A stretch of DNA of 64,000 nucleotides from Owenia fusiformis (taxonomy: Eukaryota; Annelida; Polychaeta; Sabellida; Oweniidae), in assembly GCA_903813345.2 (NCBI GenBank), contig CAIIXF020000009.1, positions 4,706,030-4,770,029 of the forward strand. Direction: 5' to 3'. Positions 1-10,200 of this stretch are shown here, piece after piece. Positions within the stretch are counted from its first letter, which is position 1. Each line of letters begins with the position of its first letter. The position numbers and the translations under genes were made by a program. Under the pieces are notes generated by a model, which was given only the letters and a program-made list of their open reading frames with translations, had not been told where the DNA came from and searched no databases.

Positions 1-1843
1 GAATTATTATACCCATTTTTAAGAATAAGGGGAGACAAACTGACTCTGAGAATTACAGAGGCATCACATTATTGTCTTGTTTAGGAAAGCTATTTACAGC
101 AGTATTAAACAAACGCTTGTATTTATTTGTAGCTAAAAACAATTTAATGAATATTAAACAATCTGGCTTTATGCCAAATCAAGGATGTAATGACCAAATA
201 TTCAATTTATATAACATCATTGATCTTATGCTTAATATGCAAAAGAAAAAAATATACACTGTGTTTGTAGATTTTAAACAATGTTTCGACAAAATAGATA
301 ATAGATAGAGCAAGTTTGTGGTGCAAATTACTGAATTATGGAATAACTGGTAAAATATTGAAATGTATCAAAGATGTATATTCCAATGCAAAATCATGGG
401 AAGAAACATCTGAATATTTTCTATGCATGAATGGTATGAGAACTGGCGAAATTTTGTCTTCATTATTATTCTCATTATTTGTAAATGATATGGAAGACTT
501 TATTGTAAATAGCCAAGGTTGTCAATATTTGAAATTGCCTGAATGTATTGATTGTTTTTTTCAAATGTTTATCCTCATGTATGCTGATGACACTGTTATC
601 TTATCAGAAACAAAGCAAGGTCTACAAAGTGGTCTTGATGCGTTAAAATCATATTGTGAGCAAAATAAGCTTGTCATTAATGCTAAAAAGACCAATGTTG
701 TAATATTTTCTAAGAAAAAAAACAAAGAAACATTTAGATTTTTGTATGATGGAGAACGAATCAAAATTGAAGACTCATTCAAGTATTTGGGAGTCTGGTT
801 CTCTTATAATGGTAATTTTCGCAAAAATGTTAATTTATTATTACGAAATGCAGAAAATGCTATGTATGGTGTCTTAGGCAGATATACAGAGATGAGCTTG
901 CCACTCGATATATAATTACATTTATTTGACTCATTAATTTTGCCAATTTTTACTTATGGATGTGAGGTATGGGGATGCTCCAAAGCAATGCTCATGTGTG
1001 AAAAACTTCATTTAAGATATTGTAAATATATCTTGAGAGTTAAACGAGCAACACCATCATTTATGATATACAGTGAGTTAGGTAGATACCCTATTGAAAT
1101 ATCAATAAAAACAAGGATAATTAATTTTTGGAGTAAATTAGTCACAAGTGACACTTTAAGTAGTAAAGTTTATAAGGCAATGTTAAAACTATACCAGGAG
1201 GGTATTTATAAGGCACAGTGGTTAAATTGCGTAAAGAATATTTTAAATGAATGTGGTTTTCGAAATATCTCGACATCTCAAAGTTTTGATAGTAGATTTG
1301 CACTGAAATTAAGAGTTAAACGCAAACTAAAAGATCAATTTGTTCAAAAATGGAATACAAACCTTCAGGAAAGCACATATCATTTATACAAGGCAATTAA
1401 GACCAATATTAACTTTGAATCTTATCTCCATCACCCATTGAGCATACGTCTGTACGTGACAAAATTTAGGATGTCAAATCATAATTTACCAAAAGAAATT
1501 GGAAGGTACAATAACATACCAAGACATTCACGAATATGTAAACATTGTAACAAATTAGGTGATGAATATCATTTTATACTAGAATGTTTATTATTTAAAG
1601 ATCAAAGGGAGAAATATTTAAAACCATACTTCCAAAACAGGCCAAATATGTATAAATTACTGAACTATTTACAAACAAAAGGTATACAATTCAACTAAGT
1701 AAATTTTTACAAAGTATTTTGAAAGGATTAAACTAAATAACTGTCATTAGATATTGTATAAATTTTGTATTACATGTATATTGTATATGTATTTATACAC
1801 ACAGGTGTGGGTAGAAATAAAATCTAAACTGAAACTGAAACTA
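1..1843 (+). mobile_element. Non-LTR (LINE) retrotransposon, 3' part, decayed
   Basis: Seen: the window opens inside a reverse transcriptase reading frame that continues to about 1698. An AT-rich 3' UTR follows, ending near 1843 in a short repeat, AAACTGAAACTGAAACT. The element runs off the left edge, so the 5' UTR, any ORF1 and the endonuclease are out of view. A 3' end made of a short tandem motif instead of a long poly(A) is common in Jockey/CR1/L2-like clades. The C-terminal CCHC-type knuckle fits the same broad group, but the clade cannot be fixed by eye. Frame damage (see the ORF entry) shows this copy is dead. Confidence 0.85.
3..1698 (+). pseudogene. Broken LINE ORF2: reverse transcriptase and C-terminal zinc knuckle
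   Basis: Frame 3 from base 3 reads an RT start (ENYRGITLLSCLGK, then QSGFMPNQGCNDQIF, then VDFKQCFDKID). It stops at 306-308, and the reading resumes one frame over at about 309 (SLWCKLLNYGITGK), so a single-base indel lies near 303. The catalytic YADD is intact at 580-591, followed by LVINAKKTNVV and FKYLGVWFS, the usual thumb-side motifs. An in-frame TAA at 913-915 breaks the chain again. The same frame then continues as LPIFTYGCEVWG to the natural stop at 1698, passing a Cys/His knuckle (CKHCNKLGDEYHFILEC) near 1537-1587. One frameshift and one nonsense codon make it non-functional. Confidence 0.88.
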
Positions 1844-1924
1844 TTAGTACATTGTGATATTGCAAGTGTGCCAAATTAAGTAGCTGCCAAATGTCCAAAA
1901 CAGAAACTCTGCCAAAATTAGTAG

Positions 1925-3300
1925 AGCAAAATTAAGTAGAAATACAGTAGATTGCAAGCAATATGTACAATTGATCTACCAATGTAATCCTTACAAGCTC
2001 AAATATAATATCTCCCAAAAGATACGTGATATGTAATCAATTGGTGAAGTTATTTAAGATTCTAAGTGCAAAAAGGGGGGAAATATACTTAAATTCTCCC
2101 AAATTATAATAAAAAATAGGACCCACGGTCCTGTGCTCACACAGTTTGGAACCTTCAGAGGAATGTATATCCTGACTTTCAAACAAAAATATTGATTTGG
2201 ATTTGTAGTCTCGAACTTTGAGAAACTTAGACAGCACAGTTGTGTGACCTAGTTTGATGACCTTTGACCTTGAAAATTTTACTTATTTAGAGCTCAGTAA
2301 GGTCTTTTGTGATTAAGCTGACCAAAATTTACATCCAAAAATCAATTTGAAAAATCAACTTTTTTGACCTTTCAAAGGTCACTGAAGGTCAAGTAAAGGT
2401 AAAATCCTAAAACTAATGTCAGATTTGAACTCCTGGTAACTTGTAGATGATTTTCAAAAAAAGATTTGGTCAAATTGAAGCAAGTTGAAAAATAACTTAT
2501 TTTTACTGTTTTTTGACGTCAAATATCTCAAAAACGGTAAAAATTTAATGCTGACATATATTGAGCAATATGTAGGGAATGCTTAAATCTAGTTATGATG
2601 TAATTCATTGCAAGAAATGATCAAGAATAAGGCAAACTTTGAGAAACTTGTCAATCACAAAACCTGCCATTGACTTTATACATAAGTTTCCTGAAAATGG
2701 CTTAGTCCTACTTTTTGTCAAATTTTATAAGATAAACACCAAAAACTGTAATTCCAAGAGCTTTGAAATCTTCAGAGGACATAAGCTGCATATATAGCAA
2801 CTACTACAAGTTATTTGAAAGTTCTACTTCAACAAAGTGTCTAGTATTTATAGAAAATTTGACTTTTTGAAGTCAAAATCAGTGATTTCTCGGAAACCGG
2901 GCGAACTTGGCGATGATAGGCCAAATAGGCATTATGGATATGCATAAAATGACTGTACACACGACTCAATCCAAATAGCAGTTTTAATTTGTGCGGCCAA
3001 TGTTGACAGACGGACCAATGGACGGACGGACCAACGGACGGACGGACCAACGGACGGACGGACGCCTGGTCGATCCCATAGGCTCACTGTGTGAGCCAAA
3101 AATCATTTTTATAGACAAATGATTGCATTATTGTAAAAATCTTTAGTTTTCCTCAAATAAAGTACATGTATATACTTGGGTAATTTTTAGAGAAATAGAC
3201 ATGACAAGGAATGATATAAGCCCAGAATAATAAATTGAAACAATTTTCGTCAAGATGAAGCACCAAAGTAATTGCTAGATCTGATTCTGCCTTTAAGAAC
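1925..3300. repeat. Old dispersed repeat, split by a younger insertion
   Basis: About 190 bp at 1925-2117 and 200 bp at 3098-3300 match, in reverse complement, the uninterrupted stretch at about 63050-63380. Shared anchors include caatatctcccaaaaga, aattggtgaagt, acattattgtaaaaatct and agacatgacaaggaatga. The paralogue runs straight through the point where this copy is interrupted by the element at 2118-3097. The repeat has no coding capacity. Confidence 0.75.
2118..3097. mobile_element. 980-bp pearl/CvA-like element with hairpin ends and (ACGG)n
   Basis: Seen: the left end begins with a perfect small hairpin, AGGACC-CAC-GGTCCT (2118-2132). The right end is a perfect hairpin, GGCTCAC-TGT-GTGAGCC (3081-3097). 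Just inside the right end lies an ACGG/GGAC tetranucleotide tract (about 3008-3063). The same 6-bp word, aaaaat, flanks both sides (2112-2117 and 3098-3103). The body holds TGACCTTTGACCTT-type text shared with the array at 51841-54775. Known: bivalve pearl elements such as oyster CvA combine tandem cores with a tetranucleotide microsatellite and terminal inverted or hairpin structure, and are thought to be non-autonomous relatives of Helitron/DINE-type elements. Assignment is inference. Confidence 0.72.
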
Positions 3301-3303
3301 CAA

Positions 3304-4064
3304 ATATTAGTTCATACAAGGATGCAAGCTAGAAAGTTCATGATTCCGTGAGGTAGTTCATGTAATGATCAAGTTGTATACAATATCACACACTACACTC
3401 ATTTAAATGTTATCAAAAAAGAAAGTGAGAAACAAACTTGATTTCATCATATATGGAGAACACAATGCCTTAATGGCTTTTATTGGTCTATTTACCATAT
3501 AAACATAACCTTTTGGCTCAAAGCATTAGATTTCCAGTTGAAGACACATCGCCAGTTTTTCACCTTGTTTTGTTTATGTTTTTATCACCTTGAGAACTGG
3601 ATCTTTTATTTAAACACATGCAATGAAAATAGAAGCAAACAACTTAGTTCAATGATTCATCCGTGAATTTATTGCTTTCCTCAATGGAATGGGGTACATG
3701 TGATACCAATAGAGGTAATACAATAAAAATAGGTCAAATACAGAAAATTCTTTATTCAGTGTGACAAGAAATGCCAAAGCCGACTCCTGAATTTTTCGCA
3801 GATGTCAAAGTGAGCCGATGTTTCACATAGGAAATTTTTCACGAAGGGAACTCTTAGTTTATGCAAGTGAATGCTGTTCAACGTGTCTTGATGCGTGCAT
3901 TCAGTTCTTTTCATATCTTCTGAATTTCTCAGTTTTTCCTCCATTGTTGAATTTATGATACCTGAGTTTCAAATTACTATCAATGTTAAAGTGATCGATT
4001 ATCTACATCATGTAATTTTCATAATATTATTACATGATTTATCAAATTTTCTTGGATATGAATT
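3304..4064. other. UTP6 3' UTR and 3' flank
   Basis: No coding exon was seen. The UTP6 3' UTR should start at 4064 and run downward on the minus strand. The nearest good poly(A) signal is AATAAA (plus strand tttatt at 3751-3756), about 310 nt past the stop; other AT-rich candidates exist. The rest appears to be unique AT-rich sequence. Confidence 0.4.
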
Positions 4065-4219
4065 CTAGTCTAGATGTCCAGTTTGTAATAGGGTGTATTC
4101 TGTCATGAAGCGATCTGTCACCGTCAGAGTCTTTACTGCCCTCCAATGTAGTTTACTAGCATTCTCTGGCTGTCCTTTGGGGTGCTCTAGCTCCATTTTA
4201 ATATAATCTAACCACAATC
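4065..4219 (-). CDS. UTP6: UTP6 terminal exon
   Basis: 155 nt; acceptor TTCCAG|GAT, stop TAG at 4067-4065. Encodes LWLDYIKMELEHPKGQPENA and on to TLLQTGHLD, the conserved UTP6 C-terminus. Confidence 0.95.
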
Positions 4220-7200
4220 CTGGAACCAGAATGAAACGCAATATATTCACATGTATGTACAAAAATAATTGAGGCTACCGAATATTAATGAGAACACAAC
4301 ACTTAAACATCTGACACAAAAAGATAAACAATGGTGGCTATAACAATACATTTAAAATAATAAGTAAATAGTAAATGATTTAAATTGTGATTCTAACATG
4401 ACTGTAATCGTGCCTTCTATAAACTGCAAACAAAGTCAACATTTCACCCGGGTATATTCGCGATTCGTAACATTTTGGTGAGTTTTCATGTTCGAATCGT
4501 AATATAAACCTCAGAGCAGGTGTAATATCGCTGAATACACCCCTTAGGGCTAAGCACAAACGCTTTCGAACCCCTCACTCCCTTTAGTCGTTCTGGGTAC
4601 AGAAAACCTTTTTTCCTAGCCCTGCGGGATGTATTCGACGATATTACCTCTGCTCTTCAGTCTATATTTCTTAATTACATTATATTCTATTCTCAACCAA
4701 AGCCACAATAGTAACACTCATGACAATACATTCAACTGCTCCATCGTTAGAATACATGGACATTCAATGATAGAAAACACCATCTTTACAAGACAACGTG
4801 AATATCTATTTAATTTATGAATTTGAAAGTGTATTAAAGAGGTCACTCTCTGTACCTAAAATAAAAGAGGTCACTGTCGGATCGTTTCATTACTAGAAAA
4901 GTACAATGTTACAGCAAGACAATTGAGGTGATATATCTGAATGACGTTATGCCCATTTGTGTATTATGAGACTGTAATTTCTCTCTTAGGCCTCCTAGAC
5001 TTCCACTCAAGCGATCATCAATTCTGACCTCGTGAACTACGTTCCTTCCGCCCGAACCACAGTTCTCACAACACAAATATCAATTATTTAGTTGGGAATC
5101 ACCAATTCCTCTTTCCTGAACATATTTCTCCACCCGCGCATGGAGTTCCCACGTCAGATGTTAGGTTGCAATGTGGGAATTCAGTGATGAGTGGAGACAT
5201 ATGTTTGGCAAAGAGGAAGTTATGGTTCGCAACTAAAGAATCAAATCTTTGCGTTGTTGGAACACACATATGGCATTTCAATACAATTCAAAATGTTGAC
5301 TATCGTATGCCTGTTTAAGTTATTTTTGGCTGATTTGATTCATTTGTACTCTATTTTGCAATCTAAAACATGACATTTCTATACAGTTAAGGAATGTTGA
5401 CTACATGGCTGATTTCTTCAAAAAGGTCATATTGTCAACTTTCTCAAATTACCTGATTCTGACTCCCCAAACTCTGATAGTGCATCATCGTAGATTTGTC
5501 GCAGATTCTTGATCCGTGGCTCCACCTGGCTTTTTTCTAGTCTCACTGCACAAAGGAAAAACTCAACGGATAAAGGTTTCTGAGACTTCAGACTGAAAAT
5601 ATATTTTGAAAGTAAACAGTATAAGTAGAATATCAATATATTTTGAAAGTAAACAGTATATTAAGTAGAATATCAATTAATTAGTTATATAGATTTGGTG
5701 TAGATTGGTTACAGATGCTGAATGCCGAACACCAACCACTGGACATCAACCACTAACCACCGAATGCCAAACACTAGAGGTGTCAAGTATTAACCGGTTA
5801 ACCGCCGATAATGCCTTGACCGGTCTGTGTTTTTATGGGTGGTTAGTTGACCGTGTATAATTCTGTTATTTCCCGCGCTTATATTGCATGCTAATCTGTT
5901 TAGTTTTAAAGTGTCAGTTTCACATAAGCTACTCATACATGTCTTAAGTTCGATAACTCCTTACAAACATCCAATTAGCAACATTGGATGTTTGTCACAT
6001 GCCACATTGCTTTCCCGTGCTTACTTCGCATATTAATCTGTTTTATTTTTCAAGCGTCAGTTTCATGTGAGCTACTCATACATGTGATAGATCCGATAAC
6101 TCCTTACAAACATCTAATCAGCAACTTCAATCCCTGCATTGCTTTCCCGCGCTTACTTTGCATGTTAATCTGTTTGTTTTTCAAGCGTCAGTTTCATATG
6201 AGCTACTCATACATGTGATAGGTCCGATAACTCCTTACAAACATCCAATCAGCAACTTTAATCCCTGCCACATTGCTTTCCCGCGCTTACTTTGCATGTT
6301 AATCTGTTTGTTTTTCAAGCGTCAGTTTCATATGAGCTACTCATACATGTGATAGGTCCGATAACTCCTTACAAACATCCAATCAGCAACTTTAATCCCT
6401 GCCACATTGCTTTCCCGCGCTTACTTTGCATGTTAATCTGTTTGTTTCTCAAGTGTCAGCCATGTGTACTCAACTTATAGGCCAGATAATTCCCAAACAT
6501 GTTAACATCCAATCAGCATCTACATGTATAATCCCTGAATTTTAGATATTTATTCTATTTAATAATTTTACATATTGCAAAACAATTTCATAAATAAATT
6601 ATATGCATTTTTTAATTCGTCCGTTTTGTTAATAGAGACCTTAAGATATACGGACGACCTGTACGTGTACCTGTAATTACACGTACACGTACAGGTTTTT
6701 TAAATGTTCCTTTTTGTGCGCCTAAAACAAGTCCTTAGTCACTCGTCGACGTGTACGTGTACGAAACAAGGAATTAGTGGGTATCTGGTGATGAAAGTAT
6801 GATATTTTAAATCGGCCTACACACATATCCATAGTGATTCTGTATGGGGAAGTGTAATTTGCTTTAGGCATACAGATATACCAATGGGTGCTAGGTGTTT
6901 GGGCGAGGTAAAGATTTTTTATTTCCAATTGTTGCTATTGTAAATGGGCGATGGAAAGCCCGTGGGTGGCAGATAAAAGTCACAGAAAAATGTATTTAAA
7001 ATATCTAAAATAATCTATTTTGAAAGACTCTGTGTCCATGTTCAGTTCATAAAACTACAAGGCAACTACTTCTGCTACTGGGCCAACACCCAAACTCAAC
7101 TGAGTGAATGCGATTGCCATATATAGGACACAAAACATTATAAAAAGAAACACAGCAAGGAAAAGTAACAAAACTGGTTGGAACAATAGATTGTGAAACT

Positions 7201-10200
7201 GAATAGTAAAACATATACAAAGGACAAGAAAACAACGGGATTAAAATACTGATGTAAAGAGATGAAGGGACCTTTTAATGTGTAAAACTGTTAGATGAAT
7301 GAGGATTGATCATTATAAAATAATATGATTCAAATGACTATGTTACACTATGTAGATATTTATCTCTTGATAATTTGAGGAGATTTGTTTGTGTATTAAT
7401 CTGCTTGATTGCTTGTTTGTTTTATGTAGTGGTTCTTACTAAAAGCACAGTGGTCTGTCTGCCTGCCAACATGTCGTTCAGCCTGTTAGCCTGTCGTTCT
7501 GTCTGCCAGCCTATCGGTCTGCCAGCCTGTCCGTTCGTCCGCCCGCCCGCCCGCCCGCCCGCCCGCCTGTCTGTCTACAGTAGGTCAGCCTACTTTTTTC
7601 GTTCATGAAGTATCATCTTTCTATTTCTAAGTTTTAGGCTCAAACAAATTTGAAAAATTTGAATTTTTTTGTTTTATTTGAATTTTTTTAAAAATAATTC
7701 AAACAATAATTTGAAAGAAATCAAAAAATGCGACAAAAAATTTGAACAAAAAAATAATTTTGATTAAAAAGTGATATTCGATGGTTTGGGACATTTTTTG
7801 CTAAAATATGATATCTTAATCCACATATCAAATATATATCTTCACGTGATATTCGATCTGTATCCTTGCAACCACGGGATAATATAGGAATATCTCATGG
7901 TTTTGTAAAAATATCATTTATATCCATGAGTGGATATATGATATCTTCACGAGTGAGCGCAATTGATGAGTGTCGATATTGATATCAATGAATGGATATA
8001 AATGATATTTTTTAAAACCATTGGATTGTCCGTTTATCCCAGGGAAATCATTACCCATTAATGTCCATGAGTGGATATATGATATCTTCACAAGTGAGCG
8101 CAGTGAATGAGAAAAGATATTGATATTCATGAGTGGATATAAATTATATTTTTTCAAAACCATAGGATTGTCCGTACATACATATATATCCCCCGCTGTA
8201 TATCTCTCGCTCCAATATTCCGGGGAAAACGTTTTTGTCCAGCATAGAAACAGTCAATTTTTTATGTTATATCTTGCAAAAGCGAAACTGTCAAAATGGA
8301 TGCAGCAGACGGTAGCATTTCTTTTGACCAAAATGTTGATGGTTTTTTCGAAAATAATGAGAATGAGAACACTTTAAAAATTAAATCTGCACTATTGGTG
8401 TCCTAAAAACCGCACTCGTGAAATCTTACTTGTCATGAGATAAATCAGTTATGCGATGCTCGGTTTTGAATATGGGGTATATCCCTCGAGAAATATGGTA
8501 TCTTACTTCGTACCGTCCGGGCCCTCGGTAAGATATCTATATTCCCCTTAGCAAGATAGGATATATCCAAAATACAGAACCTCCCATAACCCGCACTTAT
8601 CCCATGGTTGCAAGGATATAGATCGAATATCACCTGAAGATATATTTGATATGTGGATCAAGATATCATATTTTAGCAAAAACAACCATCGAATATCACT
8701 TTTGAAACCATCTTTTGAATCTCACTTTTTCATATTTGAAATCTTGAAAGCACTGAATATCACTTTTTATATTAAAAGTGATATTCCATGGTTTCAAAAG
8801 TAATATTTGATGGTTTCGATTTTTTAAAATTTTCGCATACTTTACATCAAACAACTGATCAACAAAACACTCTGGCATGTAAAGGAGAAAGCGAAATAGT
8901 CTAGTCTGCCGGAACAGTATGGCTTTCACTTAAGTGATACAATAATGGCAATATGAATTGCCATTATTTCATACTTGAAATTAACTGCAACTTTACCCAT
9001 AGGATTCGTTATTCATTGAACCATAGCACATACACAGCTATTCGACAGATATGTTACTTTTAAATTAGTAACATAAATAAACAGCACATTGTTTTTTTAG
9101 TCATTTATCAATGGTTCAAAACTCACGTTCCAACCAACCTGTAAAGTGCCAAATTCACGTCTTGCCGCACGTGTAAAATGAATGAGACCGTGAAATAAAT
9201 AGTACATAGTTATGTAATACTGATCTCACTCACAATCTTTCGCGTACAGGTTCGCAACAAGACGACAAAAACGCCAGGCGCTATTGAATTTACACGTCAA
9301 CGGGATTATAAAACAAGTCAGACGTGTCGAATGGAGCATAAAGTTACATGATTTGTTGCGCGCGCATCATGTTTCACGTACAGGTACAGGTACAGGTTAC
9401 TATTTGGTGCAATCTTAAGGTCTCTAATATTGTTGTCTATCAACGTCGCCAAAATGTCAAAGGTCAAAGCCTTGCTTTGGTAGTGAGAAAATTAAAATTA
9501 AAATAATCAGCTGCAATTCTCATTATTTATGGTGCGTTCGTGGAGATTCCAAGGGTAAACCAGTCAGTGATAAGTAATTGAGAGGTACCGGTAGTCAGGT
9601 AGTGTATGAATAGAATCGAGTAAAGCTTGACGAATGTAAAAAATAAACGCCGATATATCATTTTTCCAATTTTTTCAACTTTCAAGATCGAAGATGAAGA
9701 TTTCATTTGAAATTATCAGTTCAAATTTCCCGCCGGTTAACCGACTTTAACCAGTAAAAACACCCAGTTAACCGGTTAATGCTCAAGCAGTTAATTGACA
9801 CCACTATCAAACACCATCCACAAAAAGGTTGGAAACTATAGCAATATGTCACAACTTCTGTTGGTGACATAATAATATGGAATGTACATTTTAACAAAAC
9901 ACACAGATATATCATTTTGATAAAGTGCGATAAAAAACAAAATTGGGAGACATGGATGTGAGTAGGAAATCAAAATGACCAGACTTGACTTGGTAATATG
10001 TAAAGAATATTGTTTTCTGAATTCCTTACCATCTAAATGTTACGTCTCTTATGATTGTTGCCCTTCACAATCTCTGATTTCATAACAATAACATTTGAAT
10101 GTACCCACCCATTATAGACTTTCCTTGCTGTGTGTATTCCTTGAGTTAGTGCTGACCATTCTAAATACTGCTCTTTCAGTATTACGGACACCTCCCTGCA

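Larger units (their letters stand above)
6633..9426. mobile_element. 2.79-kb TIR element nested in the hAT-like element
   Basis: TA-GAGACCTTAAGAT at 6633-6647 is mirrored by ATCTTAAGGTCTC-TA at 9412-9426. Further in, both ends carry ACGTGTAC/CCTGTAC motifs (6659-6696 and 9374-9396), which may be transposase-binding repeats. A 2-bp TA duplication is the simplest reading; AAT is also possible. The superfamily was not recognised. It contains a GCCC microsatellite (about 7520-7570) and an inverted repeat (7771-8698), but no transposase-length ORF. Confidence 0.68.
5775..9806. mobile_element. 4.03-kb hAT-like DNA transposon (non-autonomous as seen)
   Basis: Termini are TAGAGGTGTCAAG (5775) and TTGACACCACTA (to 9806), imperfect inverted repeats. 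They continue inward on both sides with ATTAACCGGTTAAC and a (T)GGGTG...TTTTTA block. Flanking octamers ccaaacac (5767-5774) and tcaaacac (9807-9814) match at 7 of 8. Known: 8-bp duplications and (C/T)AGNGGTGTCAA-type ends are typical of hAT elements. No transposase longer than short ORFs is present. The interior is satellites (5870-6535) and another TIR element (6635-9424), so it is non-autonomous or hollowed out by later insertions. Confidence 0.8.

Noticed and set aside
5988-6480. Plus-strand ORFs with repeated ICLFFKRQFHMSYSYM
   Set aside because: Artefact of the 134-bp tandem repeat.
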